The notes beneath the pieces are model-generated. The model was not told the DNA's origin and made no database searches. It saw only the letters and a list, made by a program, of their open reading frames with translations. This document shows, in pieces, positions 51,311 through 60,921 of a DNA stretch of 64,000 bases (position 1 is the stretch's first letter; each line of letters begins with the position of its first letter). Origin of the DNA: Bovifimicola ammoniilytica (GTDB lineage Bacteria; Bacillota; Clostridia; Lachnospirales; Lachnospiraceae); contig NZ_JAOQJN010000001.1 of NCBI RefSeq assembly GCF_025567085.1, forward strand, positions 124,001-188,000. The letters run 5' to 3'. A program made the translations under genes and the position numbers.

Positions 51311-52726
51311 TTATTTAGGGGCTTTTACTTTCTTTAATGTGAATATGAATTCTGTGCCAACGCCCTCTGTACTTATAACATTAATATTTTCATCATGTGC
51401 ATTAATTATTTCTTTGGTTATCGATAATCCAAGTCCCGTACCTGTCTTATCTTTACCTCTTGAGAGGTCTGTTTTGTAGAAACGGTCCCATATCTTAGAA
51501 ATACTTTCCTTTGGGATACCGATTCCGGTATCTTTAATCGATATGAAAATCTTATCATTTTTATCATGTATGTCTAACTGGATTGAGCTGTCATTGTGGC
51601 TGAACTTTATGGCATTATCTAAGAGATTATATATAACCTGTTCGATTTTGCTGCGGTCAGCATATACATAATAGTCTTTTGAGCCAAGGATTAAGTCAAT
51701 AGTAATATGTTTCTTCTCGCATTTGCCCTCGAAACTGTTAATTATCGGTTTAATCATCTCGTACAGACTGAATTCTGTTAAGTCAAGACGATTAGATTTA
51801 TTATCCCATGCGTTTAAGGTAAGCAGACTCTTGGTTAATTTAGTAAGTCGTTCCGTTTCAAATAATACAATATCAAGATATTTTCCCTGCATCTCAGGAG
51901 GAATCGTACCATCTTTCATTGCTTCAACATAACCTTTTATAGAGGTAAGAGGAGAACGGAAGTCGTGCGATACGTTACCAATGAATTTCTTCTGGTCCTC
52001 TTCGAGCGAATTGAGTTTCCTTGCCATATAATTAAGGGACATGCCGAGATTACCTATTTCGTCCTCATTTGTAAATGAAGCAAGTCCTTCATAGGTTAAA
52101 TTGCCTTTTGCAAATTCTTTCGATGCGTGGCTGATTTTTCTAAGAGGAATATATACCACGAAAGTAAATATCAGAAGAATTATCAACGATAAATCATATA
52201 TAATGAAGAAAGTCCAATAAATGGTTTTAAGTACTTCATTAGTACGTTCTTTAATCACATCAGTTCCACGATGAAATATCATATAGCCTTCAGTTTTGAA
52301 ATTACCAACTATTGGAATTGCAACAGAAAGAGTTTCGTTATCAAAATTACCATAAAAATCACCGACCATATAATATCTATTACCGAAGTCGGTAATATCG
52401 AAGTCCGAAATAACTTCATTCAATTTGATGTTATTTGTATCATACACAATTCTGCCATTCGTATCAGTAATCCAGAGACGACAGTTTATAAGTGCTGATG
52501 CATTTTGTATATCTTTGACAATTTCCGGATTAGTCGTGAGGCTTGAAAAGTCGTTATTAAAATAGCGGTTTAAAATAACATTTCCTTTGTCGTATATACT
52601 CTGGGCAGCATCAGCCGTTACTGTCTGGGTGACGCGGCGTGTAGAAAGCATATTGATTACTAAAATGCTTATAAGTCCAAACAGGATATAGCCAAGAAGA
52701 AATTTGTAGTAAACTGAATGTTTCAT
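51311..52726 (-). CDS. Sensor histidine kinase, PhoR/WalK type
   Basis: A 471-residue membrane kinase: TM1 about 8-28, an extracellular sensor (about 30-160), TM2 about 166-192, a HAMP domain (about 193-245), the phosphoacceptor histidine in GNVSHDFRSPLTSI near 255, and the ATPase domain with NLLDNAIKFS, DTGIGIP and GTGLGLSIT. It follows its response regulator (52792-53502) by 65 bp and should phosphorylate it. The stimulus is unknown, possibly cell envelope state by analogy. Confidence 0.92.
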   Translation of the reverse strand: MKHSVYYKFLLGYILFGLISILVINMLSTRRVTQTVTADAAQSIYDKGNVILNRYFNNDFSSLTTNPEIVKDIQNASALINCRLWITDTNGRIVYDTNNIKLNEVISDFDITDFGNRYYMVGDFYGNFDNETLSVAIPIVGNFKTEGYMIFHRGTDVIKERTNEVLKTIYWTFFIIYDLSLIILLIFTFVVYIPLRKISHASKEFAKGNLTYEGLASFTNEDEIGNLGMSLNYMARKLNSLEEDQKKFIGNVSHDFRSPLTSIKGYVEAMKDGTIPPEMQGKYLDIVLFETERLTKLTKSLLTLNAWDNKSNRLDLTEFSLYEMIKPIINSFEGKCEKKHITIDLILGSKDYYVYADRSKIEQVIYNLLDNAIKFSHNDSSIQLDIHDKNDKIFISIKDTGIGIPKESISKIWDRFYKTDLSRGKDKTGTGLGLSITKEIINAHDENINVISTEGVGTEFIFTLKKVKAPK

Positions 52727-52791
52727 CTAAGTTAAAAATCTCCATTCTATAAGTTGTATAATCAGTCTAAACCCAAATATCACAACATACT

Positions 52792-53502
52792 TTAATTGGT
52801 TTTAGTCTCGAATTTATAGCCAATACCCCATACTGTAGATAATGCCCAGGTATCGCTGTCGCTTATCTTTTCACGAATTCTCTTGATATGAACGTCAACA
52901 GTTCTTGTATCGCCGAGATATTCATAGCCCCAGATATGGTCTAAGAGCTGTTCTCTTGTAAATACCTGATTAGGTGATGAAGCTAAGAAATATAATAATT
53001 CTAATTCCTTAGGCGGCATATCAATATTTTTACCCTTGTATGTGACTGAATAATTTGTAAGATTGATAAGTAAATCAGGGTATTCTACATATTCTGACTG
53101 TGGTGCAATATTAGCAGGTGTAGCAGCTGGGACTTTATATCTTCTAAGAACCGCTTTAACACGCGCAACTAATTCCTTAGAATCAAATGGTTTAATCATA
53201 TAATCATCTGCACCTAATTCAAGACCTAATACCTTATCAAATATCTCGCCTTTGGCAGATAACATAATAATCGGTGTAGAAGAAGTCTTTCTGATTTCAC
53301 GACATACCTCATATCCATCAATTCCCGGTAACATCAGATCTAATAAGATAAGGTCAGGATTAAAAGTCTGAAATTCCTTAAGTGCTTCTTCACCATCTTC
53401 TACAATCTTAGTTTCAAAACATTCTTTTGTTAAATATAGAGAAATAAGTTCTGCTATATTTGCATCATCATCTACGATTAATATTTTCTGTTTATTAGCC
53501 AT
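52792..53502 (-). CDS. OmpR/PhoB-family response regulator
   Basis: A 236-residue regulator: receiver domain (about 4-118) with VDDD, LLDLMLPG as phosphorylation site, MLSAKG and KPFD; then a winged helix (about 140-232, TVDVHIKRIREKI). The frame is open 44 codons further upstream through a repeat element, which would add a spurious N-terminus; GAGG six bases before the ATG at 53502 gives the real start. Partner kinase is the next gene. mutS2 lies upstream on the same strand, separated only by the repeat. Confidence 0.93.
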   Translation of the reverse strand: MANKQKILIVDDDANIAELISLYLTKECFETKIVEDGEEALKEFQTFNPDLILLDLMLPGIDGYEVCREIRKTSSTPIIMLSAKGEIFDKVLGLELGADDYMIKPFDSKELVARVKAVLRRYKVPAATPANIAPQSEYVEYPDLLINLTNYSVTYKGKNIDMPPKELELLYFLASSPNQVFTREQLLDHIWGYEYLGDTRTVDVHIKRIREKISDSDTWALSTVWGIGYKFETKTN

Positions 53503-53518
53503 AACAATCCTCGTTTCT

Positions 53519-53650
53519 GAGCGACTTGTCGCGAAGAGGCGATGAGAAATCCGCGCAGGCGATTTCTCATCTGCCATAAAGTCTATTTGTTTTCGCTCCG
53601 AAACAAATAGCTGTGTGAAAAATTGCCATATCAATTCGATTTTTCACACT
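53519..53650 (-). repeat. Multi-hairpin element, copy 5, with perfect 12-bp target duplication
   Basis: Lies between mutS2 and the response regulator, oriented with them. Hairpin 1 GTGTGAAAAAT/ATTTTTCACAC-type, hairpin 2 CTATTTGTTT(T)CG-rich, hairpin 3 GATGAGAAAT/ATTTCTCATC, hairpin 4 GCGAC-AA-GTCGC. On both sides stands the same 12-mer ATCCTCGTTTCT (plus strand, 53507-53518 and 53651-53662), which reads AGAAACGAGGAT on the coding strand and contains the Shine-Dalgarno. Removing element and one repeat leaves a normal short intergenic region. Confidence 0.92.
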
Positions 53651-53667
53651 ATCCTCGTTTCTTGGTT

Positions 53668-56043
53668 CTATTTCTTAAATGTAGCTATAGTGACTCCGGC
53701 ATCGCCCTCGCCATATTCAGCTATATGAAATTCGCTTATATATTTACATTTCTTCAAATGCTGTTGAACTGCATTTCTTAAGGCTCCGGTGCCTTTACCA
53801 TGTACAATTCGTACACTTGGGAGATGTGACAGATATGCATCATCTAAGTATTTATCAAGGGTAACAATTGCTTCATCAACTGTCATACCAAGTAACTTGA
53901 TTTCAGTTGATATAGAATAAGATTTAGCCATCTTAATCTTTGAAGCACTTGTATGTGTGGTCTTATTACCGATAACAGGTGCATCTTCAAGGATAATCAG
54001 GTCTGAAATATTTACCTTTGAACAAAGTATACCCATTTGTACGGTTAAATCACCTTTGGCATTAGGAAGTGTGTGTACAGTTCCCTCGACATTCATACTC
54101 AGAACCTTTACGCGGTCACCGATTTTGAAATCTTTTGGTGAATATTTCTTATGAGGTGTACTGCTCTTCTTGATTGCAAGCTTTTCGCTTGTCTTATCAA
54201 GTCTTTCTCTTGCCTTTCTTCTGGAATTCTCTAAATCTTTTGTATTACCTGATTTAGATGCTTTATTGATATCTTTGATGGTCTGGTCTGCAAATTCTTT
54301 CGCTTCCCTAAGAATTTTAGCTGCTTCTTCGTTAGCATTTCGTAAAATGCTTTCCCGTCTGTCATCAAGATGTTCCTGTTTTTTCTCAAGCTGTTTCTTA
54401 AGAGCTTCAATTTCATTCTTATACTGTTCAATTTCTGAACGTTCATTTTCAATAACTAACTTACTGTTCTCTAAATCAGAGATGATATCTTCAAAGGCCA
54501 CATTTTCTTCATCAATACGCTTCTTGGCATCATCGATAATATAATCAGGCAGTCCTAATTTAGATGAAATTGCAAATGCGTTACTCTTACCGGGAACTCC
54601 GATAAGTAAACGGTAAGTAGGCTGTAAAGTTTCAAGACTGAATTCACAGCTTGCATTCTCAACTCCCGGAGTAGTGAGCGCAAATACTTTAAGTTCGCTG
54701 TAATGCGTGGTAGCCATTGTTCTAACCTTCATATTGTGGAGAAAAGAAAGTACAGAGGTTGCAAGTGCAGCACCCTCGACCGGATCGGTTCCTGCTCCAA
54801 GTTCATCGAAGAGGACAAGCGACTCACTGTCAGCATCATTAAGTATCTGTACAATATTCTTCATATGCGATGAAAATGTACTCAGACTCTGTTCAATACT
54901 TTGTTCATCTCCAATATCGGCATATACCTCCTTAAATAGTGATAGACTGGAGCCATCATATGCAGGAATGTGAAGTCCTGCCTGCCCCATAAGAGTAAGC
55001 AGTCCGACTGTCTTAAGTGAAACTGTTTTACCACCTGTGTTAGGACCTGTTACAATCAGCAGGTCAAAATCTTTACCAAGATATATATTAATTGGAACAA
55101 CTTTATCCTTATTTATAAGAGGATGGCGTCCCTCTTTTATATTAATATATCCGTCAGTATTAAATACCGGCTCACTGCCTTTTATAGATTTAGAATACAG
55201 AGCCTTTGCAAATATCATATCGAGTTTAACAAGCATACGGTAATTACATTCTAATTCTGAAATATGTTCTGCACAACTAACTGACAGGTTTGACAGAATA
55301 ACTTCTATCTCGTCATTTTCCTTAAGACTTAATTCCTTAAGTTCATTATTCAATTTGACGACAGCCATAGGTTCGACAAATATTGTAGAACCGGTCTGTG
55401 ACTGGTCGTGAATAAGTCCTGGCACCTGACTTCTGTATTCCTGCTTAACAGGGATACAATATCGTCCATTTCGCATAGTTATTACATTATCCTGCAAATA
55501 TGTCCTGGTTGTCTGCGAATTAACCAGATTATTAAGCTGTGTGTGAATCTGCTCATTTGCCTGCTTCATATGTCTCCTGATACTTTTCAAAGCAGGACTT
55601 GCATCGTCACTTATCTCTTCTTCAGAAATAATACATCTGTTTATCTCAGTATTAAGAGGGGTAAGTGGCTCTAATGCCTCAAACATATAGTCAATCGAAT
55701 CCTTTTTAGCAGATTCCTCACGCCTTGAAAATGATTTGGCACGCGAAGTAACCTTTAGTACGCTGCTTATATTTAGAAGTTCGCCAATGCCTAAAGTGCC
55801 ACCAATCTCTAAGCGTTTAAGAGATTCTAAAATGTTTCTTGTGCCTGAAAATGAAAGATTGCCTGAGCGAAGAACTCTTACTAATGCATCTGATGTCTCA
55901 GTCTGCGCTGTTCTTATATCGTCAATGTTATCCATTGGAACAATATTTCTGCACAACTCTAATCCACCCTCACAGGTTGCAAATTCTGAAAGTGTTGCAA
56001 TTATCTTATCAAATTCAAGCGTTTTTAATGCTTTTTTATTCAT
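53668..56043 (-). CDS. mutS2: Endonuclease MutS2
   Basis: A 791-residue MutS paralogue. An N-terminal clamp/core region is followed by the ABC-type ATPase (Walker A GPNTGGKT near 332-339, signature and Walker B LVLFDELGAGTDPVEG near 410), a long coiled coil (about 520-630), a KOW-like segment, and a C-terminal Smr endonuclease domain (about 715-790) with VRIVHGKGTGALR. MutS2 suppresses recombination and in Firmicutes also rescues collided ribosomes. It is probably the first gene of a unit with the two-component system downstream. Confidence 0.95.
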   Translation of the reverse strand: MNKKALKTLEFDKIIATLSEFATCEGGLELCRNIVPMDNIDDIRTAQTETSDALVRVLRSGNLSFSGTRNILESLKRLEIGGTLGIGELLNISSVLKVTSRAKSFSRREESAKKDSIDYMFEALEPLTPLNTEINRCIISEEEISDDASPALKSIRRHMKQANEQIHTQLNNLVNSQTTRTYLQDNVITMRNGRYCIPVKQEYRSQVPGLIHDQSQTGSTIFVEPMAVVKLNNELKELSLKENDEIEVILSNLSVSCAEHISELECNYRMLVKLDMIFAKALYSKSIKGSEPVFNTDGYINIKEGRHPLINKDKVVPINIYLGKDFDLLIVTGPNTGGKTVSLKTVGLLTLMGQAGLHIPAYDGSSLSLFKEVYADIGDEQSIEQSLSTFSSHMKNIVQILNDADSESLVLFDELGAGTDPVEGAALATSVLSFLHNMKVRTMATTHYSELKVFALTTPGVENASCEFSLETLQPTYRLLIGVPGKSNAFAISSKLGLPDYIIDDAKKRIDEENVAFEDIISDLENSKLVIENERSEIEQYKNEIEALKKQLEKKQEHLDDRRESILRNANEEAAKILREAKEFADQTIKDINKASKSGNTKDLENSRRKARERLDKTSEKLAIKKSSTPHKKYSPKDFKIGDRVKVLSMNVEGTVHTLPNAKGDLTVQMGILCSKVNISDLIILEDAPVIGNKTTHTSASKIKMAKSYSISTEIKLLGMTVDEAIVTLDKYLDDAYLSHLPSVRIVHGKGTGALRNAVQQHLKKCKYISEFHIAEYGEGDAGVTIATFKK

Positions 56044-56354
56044 CTATCTATAAATAATATCCGTTAAAAATACGAATAAACTCCTTTCTGGGTAATATAA
56101 AATCCGGCTGAGTTATGTTTACATTTACATGGCCTGATGTTTATTTACATTCTCTTAGTATATAATTTTACTCCAAAACAGCTAATATATCAATGAAAAG
56201 AATATTTATAGCTTTGTCATAAATTGTTCATATTATTTTCTTATTATAAAGTATATGACTTGTGATGTGATTTGAAAGATTCGGGTGACAGAATAGCCAA
56301 ATCAGGATAAAAATCAGGATAAATATAATATACTGATAAGACATAGAGGTATCA
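56044..56354. other. Divergent intergenic region
   Basis: The 311 bp between mutS2 and the HtrA-like gene hold no ORF. I see a tandem 12-bp repeat AATCAGGATAAA (two copies around 56298-56321) just upstream of a TATAAT-like -10 near 56325. No strong hairpin or riboswitch is visible. Confidence 0.5.
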
Positions 56355-57683
56355 ATGAGCGAGAAAGACTTAAAAAATTTTGAGAAAAATGAAATTGCAA
56401 GAAATACTGACAAGGTAAACCGTAAATCCAGCATTAATTATAGAGACAGTATACATAAACCAGGAGATAATAATGCACATATGGGTAATGACAACGAAGG
56501 CGAATTTAAGTTTGTAAATGAAAAAGTAGTAAATAATAAGAGACTTACATTGGGAAAATTGTTACTTTTTCTTGTTATGTGTGGAATTATTATGGGAGCT
56601 GTTGCGTGTATGGTGTTCGTGTTTATGAAACCATATCTTAATAAAATGAGTGATGATAAAAAAAGTACAGAAGAAATAAATGATTCAAAGGTGACAGAGA
56701 GTAATTCTACGACAGAAGAGACTAGTCCTGTAGAGACCACCAAGACGATAGAAGAAAGACTTAAGAATATGGGTAATTCTGTCGTAACACTCTGTGTAAA
56801 TGAAGAAGATGAATGGGAAAACGTAGAGCAGAATAATGTCAATTACGGAAGTGGACTTATTACTGTGTTAAATGATAAGATAAGAATACTTACAACATAT
56901 GATTTCATTAAGGATAACAGGGAAGTAACGGTATACTTAGGAAACAGAGGATATAAAGGAATGGTAGACCATGTGAGTGAGAAATATGGTCTTGCAACGG
57001 TAATTATTAATACGGCTGATGTTAAAGATGAAGATAAAGAGACACTTTCGGCAGCAGAGTATAATCCGGATAATGAGATAGAAGCAGGAGAAGAGATTAC
57101 ATTTATGGGAAATCCATATGGAAAAGAAAAATTTATTGTCAAGGGTTCATTGACTTCTGTTGGAAATACATATAATATAGTGGATACGGAACTTGAAATT
57201 ATGGCAACAGATATTTCTACGACCGGTTTTATGAATGGTTTCGCATTTGACAACTATGGCAATGTTATCGGAATGGTAAATAATGAATTAAATGGCAACA
57301 GTATCGGTGAAAATGTTGTCTCTGTTATATCATTTAAAAGAATTGCAATATACGTTAATAAAATTATGTCTAATAAGACAATTACATACCTGGGTATTCA
57401 TGGCAAACAGGTAACAGATGATGTTATCGAGAATATTGACAAGGATATGCCTTATGGAATATATATATCAAATACTGAAGAAAAATCACCGGCTTATACA
57501 GCAGGTGTGATGAATGGTGATATATTAACAGAATTCAATGGTACGAAAGTGTCAGATTTCAAGACATTTACATCAATTCTGCAGAAATGCCAGGTTGGAG
57601 ATGAGGTTACCATTAAGGTAATGAGAAAAGGCAAAGACGGTTATAAGGAGATAAGATATACAGTTCAAATTGATAGTATATAA
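56355..57683 (+). CDS. HtrA/DegP-like protein with PDZ domain, probably catalytically inactive
   Basis: A 442-residue membrane-anchored protein: an acidic/polar N-terminus, one TM helix (about 62-84), a Thr/Glu-rich linker, a chymotrypsin-fold domain (about 135-325) and a PDZ domain (about 345-435, with KSPAYTAGVMNGDILTEFNG). The fold is clear from GSGLI, GNPYG and the strand pattern, but the triad looks lost: the histidine site reads TTYDFI instead of TNxHV, the aspartate site reads KYGLATV, and the GNSGGP serine loop reads STTGFMNG. It may be a scaffold or sensor rather than a protease. Confidence 0.8.
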   Translation: MSEKDLKNFEKNEIARNTDKVNRKSSINYRDSIHKPGDNNAHMGNDNEGEFKFVNEKVVNNKRLTLGKLLLFLVMCGIIMGAVACMVFVFMKPYLNKMSDDKKSTEEINDSKVTESNSTTEETSPVETTKTIEERLKNMGNSVVTLCVNEEDEWENVEQNNVNYGSGLITVLNDKIRILTTYDFIKDNREVTVYLGNRGYKGMVDHVSEKYGLATVIINTADVKDEDKETLSAAEYNPDNEIEAGEEITFMGNPYGKEKFIVKGSLTSVGNTYNIVDTELEIMATDISTTGFMNGFAFDNYGNVIGMVNNELNGNSIGENVVSVISFKRIAIYVNKIMSNKTITYLGIHGKQVTDDVIENIDKDMPYGIYISNTEEKSPAYTAGVMNGDILTEFNGTKVSDFKTFTSILQKCQVGDEVTIKVMRKGKDGYKEIRYTVQIDSI

Positions 57684-57707
57684 GTTGATTTTAGAAAGAG
57701 GTAAAAT

Positions 57708-58658
57708 ATGAAATATATAGAGACATTAAGAGATGGAGAGTCAGTAAGAGGAATCTATTTATGTAAGCAGAGAAGCTCTGCAATGACTAAGAATGGCAAG
57801 CCTTATGATAATGTAATATTACAGGATAAAACAGGCACAATAGATGGAAAAATATGGGATCCACATTCAATGGGAATAAATGAATTTGAAGCACTAGATT
57901 ATGTAGACATTAACGCAGATGTAACTACATTTAACGGGGCATTACAGTTGAATATAAAAGGTGCAAGAGTGGCAGATGAGGGAGAATATAAGCCTGCGGA
58001 TTACCTTCCTTGCAGCACTAAAGATATAGATGCAATGTATGCAAATGTAATGGAATATGTTAATTCAGTTAAGAATCAGTATCTTAATGCATTACTTAAT
58101 GCATTTTTCGTAGATGATAAGGAATTTATCGATGAATTCAAAGGTCATTCAGCAGCTAAAACTATTCATCATGGTTTTATCGGAGGCTTGTTAGAACATT
58201 CGTTATCTGTAACAAATATGTGTAACTATTTTGCAAAAGCATATCCTGTTTTAAACAGAGATTTACTTATTACAGCAGCATTACTTCATGACATTGGTAA
58301 AGTTAAGGAATTATCATCATTTCCAAAGAATGACTACACAGATTATGGACAGTTACTTGGTCATATCGTAATCGGATGTGAAATGGTTAGTGATAAAGTC
58401 AGAGAGATTCCGGGATTCCCAGAGAAATTAGCAAGAGAGGTTAAACATTGCATAGTTGCTCATCATGGCGAATTAGAATATGGTTCTCCAAAGAAACCTG
58501 CTTTACCTGAGGCATTTGCAATTAATTTAGCTGATAATGCAGATGCGAAGTTAGAAACAATATCTGAGATTTTACTTGGAGGCAGACCACAGGACGGCTC
58601 AGAGTGGTATGGCTTCAATAGAGCATTGGATTCAAATATAAGAAAAGCAGATTTGTAA
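57708..58658 (+). CDS. 3'-5' exoribonuclease, YhaM-like
   Basis: A 316-residue protein with an N-terminal OB-fold (about 10-95, GKPYDNVILQDKTGTIDGKIWD) and a C-terminal HD phosphohydrolase domain (about 150-290): HHGFIGGLLEHSL and LLHDIGKVKEL give the metal ligands. This order is typical of the Gram-positive nuclease YhaM, which removes nucleotides from RNA or DNA 3' ends. AGAGGT precedes the ATG. It follows the HtrA-like gene by 24 bp. Confidence 0.9.
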   Translation: MKYIETLRDGESVRGIYLCKQRSSAMTKNGKPYDNVILQDKTGTIDGKIWDPHSMGINEFEALDYVDINADVTTFNGALQLNIKGARVADEGEYKPADYLPCSTKDIDAMYANVMEYVNSVKNQYLNALLNAFFVDDKEFIDEFKGHSAAKTIHHGFIGGLLEHSLSVTNMCNYFAKAYPVLNRDLLITAALLHDIGKVKELSSFPKNDYTDYGQLLGHIVIGCEMVSDKVREIPGFPEKLAREVKHCIVAHHGELEYGSPKKPALPEAFAINLADNADAKLETISEILLGGRPQDGSEWYGFNRALDSNIRKADL

Positions 58659-58788
58659 GAAAAATAAATGTGTCGCAGGCATTGCATTCGGCTTTTTACA
58701 TATATTTTTGCATAATATGTAGAAATAGTAGAAAGTGAAATTCAGCTTGCGATTCTTACGATATAGAAGCCTTAGGAATGGAGAATAT

Positions 58789-60207
58789 GTGAAGATGTGT
58801 AATGAAAATAAAGTGCAGGAGACTTTGACTCCACATACATATAAGAAGAATGAAGAGTATACTGTTGAGATAGAAGATGTTGGAACAGGTGGCGAGGGAA
58901 TTGCTAAAATTGATGGTTATACATTATTTGTAAAAGATGCAGTAAGAGGCGATGTATGTCGTGTAAGAATTACTAAAGCCCATGATAATTTCGCATTTAC
59001 TAAATTAATGGAGGTAATCGAACCATCTCCACATCGTGTTACACCTGTCTGTCCAGTTGCCAGAAGATGTGGTGGTTGTAAGATAATGGCAGCAGATTAC
59101 AGCGAGCAGCTCAGGTTCAAAGAGAATAAAGTAAAGACTAATATAGAGAAAATCGGCAAGGTTACAGATTTCACCATTTATCCTATTATTGGAATGGAGA
59201 CACCATATCATTATCGTAATAAGGCGCAGTTTCCTATTGGTTTAAATGATAAAGGCGAGTTAGTATCTGGCTTTTATGCCGGAAGAACTCACGTTATCAT
59301 TGAAAATGAAAAGTGTTACCTTGGTGTCGAAGAAAATGAAGAAATTCTTAGAATTATCAAGGAATTTATGGCAGAGAAAAATATTGCACCATATGACGAA
59401 GTGACACTAAAAGGTCTAATTCGTTATGTTATGATTCGAAAAGCTTTTGTAACGGGCGAAATAATGGTGTGCATTATCATTAATGGAAATAAGATTCCTG
59501 CCCAGGAGGAGTTAGCCGAAAGGTTATCGAAAGTCAAGGGAATGACAAGCATTTCACTAAGTATAAACCTATGTAATACGAATGTAATTATGGGCAAGGT
59601 TATGGAGAACATCTATGGACGAAAATATATAGTCGACTATATTAAAGATATCAAATTCAACATTTCGCCAAAGTCATTCTTCCAGGTCAATCCTGTCCAG
59701 ACAGAAAAGTTATATGAAACAGCATTAGAATATGCCGGGCTTACCGGGAATGAAACAGTATGGGACTTATATTGTGGAATCGGAACAATCTCGCTATTCT
59801 TAGCACGTTCAGCTAAAAAGGTCTACGGTGTCGAAATTATCTCTGATGCTATTCGTGATGCAAGAAATAATGCAAAAATGAATAACATTACTAATGCAGA
59901 ATTCTTTGTCGGCAAAGCTGAAGAGGTGCTTCCTGAATATTATGCAAAACATGGTGGTTACGCAGATGTTATCGTAGTAGACCCACCAAGAAAAGGCTGC
60001 GACACAGCATTGCTTGATACGGTCATAAAGATGCAGCCTGAGAAGATGGTGTATGTAAGTTGTGACAGCGCAACGCTTGCAAGAGATATAAGATATATGA
60101 CAGAACACGGGTATGAACTTAAGAAAGTACAGCCGGTGGATATGTTTCCACACACGGAACATGTGGAGACGGTAGTTCTTTTGTCCAAACAAAAACTGGA
60201 TGAATAG
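58789..60207 (+). CDS. TrmA/RlmD-type RNA (uracil-5-)-methyltransferase
   Basis: A 472-residue SAM-dependent RNA methyltransferase. An N-terminal TRAM domain (about 20-75), an iron-sulfur site C-X5-C-X2-C (CPVARRCGGC near 85-95, fourth Cys further on), the SAM-binding DLYCGIGTIS near 330, PPRKGCD near 400 and the nucleophile in YVSCDSATLARDI near 424. Whether it acts on 23S rRNA (U747/U1939) or tRNA U54 cannot be decided. GGAG fits best with the GTG at 58789; an ATG two codons later is possible. Confidence 0.9.
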   Translation: MKMCNENKVQETLTPHTYKKNEEYTVEIEDVGTGGEGIAKIDGYTLFVKDAVRGDVCRVRITKAHDNFAFTKLMEVIEPSPHRVTPVCPVARRCGGCKIMAADYSEQLRFKENKVKTNIEKIGKVTDFTIYPIIGMETPYHYRNKAQFPIGLNDKGELVSGFYAGRTHVIIENEKCYLGVEENEEILRIIKEFMAEKNIAPYDEVTLKGLIRYVMIRKAFVTGEIMVCIIINGNKIPAQEELAERLSKVKGMTSISLSINLCNTNVIMGKVMENIYGRKYIVDYIKDIKFNISPKSFFQVNPVQTEKLYETALEYAGLTGNETVWDLYCGIGTISLFLARSAKKVYGVEIISDAIRDARNNAKMNNITNAEFFVGKAEEVLPEYYAKHGGYADVIVVDPPRKGCDTALLDTVIKMQPEKMVYVSCDSATLARDIRYMTEHGYELKKVQPVDMFPHTEHVETVVLLSKQKLDE

Positions 60208-60231
60208 TTAATAAAGAGAGGTGCATATGCT

Positions 60232-60921
60232 ATGCCAGGTATACTTGTGGTTGAAGATGATGAAAATTTAAACCGTGGAATTACATTCTCACTGAAAAAA
60301 TCCGGATATGAGGTTTTTTCAGCAGAATCAGTGAAAAAAGCGAAAAGAATTGCAAGTGATAATAATGTGGATGTTACCATTTGTGATGTGAATCTTCCGG
60401 ATGGGAATGGACTGGAATTTGTAAGGTGGATGAGATGCAATTATAATACATACATTATCTGCCTTACAGCACTAGATCAGGAGATGGATCAGGTTATGGG
60501 ATATGAAGCAGGGGCAGATGATTATATTACAAAGCCGTTTAGTCTTTCGGTACTTCTTTTGAAAATAGAAGCACATTTCCGCCGCAGACAGGAGAAAACG
60601 GAAGCCGGAAAGATGATTTCGGGAGATATCGTATTTATCGCAGGAGAAATGAAAGTCCTGATAAAGAGTCGTGAAATCAGTCTGACAAAAACGGAGTTGA
60701 AAATGCTGACTTTTTTTCTTCAGAATCCGAAACAGATTCTTTCAAAAACACAAATATTGGAAAATGTGTTTGATCTGGAAGGGGATTTTGTGGATGAAAA
60801 TACAATCGCTGTCAATATCAGAAGACTCCGTGAGAAAATCGAAGATAATCCGGCTGCACCGGTCTATATAAAGAATATCAGAGGTCTTGGGTATATATGG
60901 AATCAGGAGGTAAGGCAGTGA
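60232..60921 (+). CDS. OmpR-family response regulator of an ABC-transporter-linked system
   Basis: A 229-residue regulator: receiver (about 1-115; VVEDDEN, ICDVNLPDGNG, LTALD, KPFSL) and winged helix (about 130-225; TIAVNIRRLREKI). GAGGTG precedes the ATG. Its TGA overlaps the kinase GTG by 4 bp, so the pair is coupled. Together with the kinase, an ATPase and an FtsX-type permease it forms a module like those that respond to peptide antibiotics. By eye its codons end in C/G more often than those of neighbours, suggesting acquisition. Confidence 0.92.
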   Translation: MPGILVVEDDENLNRGITFSLKKSGYEVFSAESVKKAKRIASDNNVDVTICDVNLPDGNGLEFVRWMRCNYNTYIICLTALDQEMDQVMGYEAGADDYITKPFSLSVLLLKIEAHFRRRQEKTEAGKMISGDIVFIAGEMKVLIKSREISLTKTELKMLTFFLQNPKQILSKTQILENVFDLEGDFVDENTIAVNIRRLREKIEDNPAAPVYIKNIRGLGYIWNQEVRQ

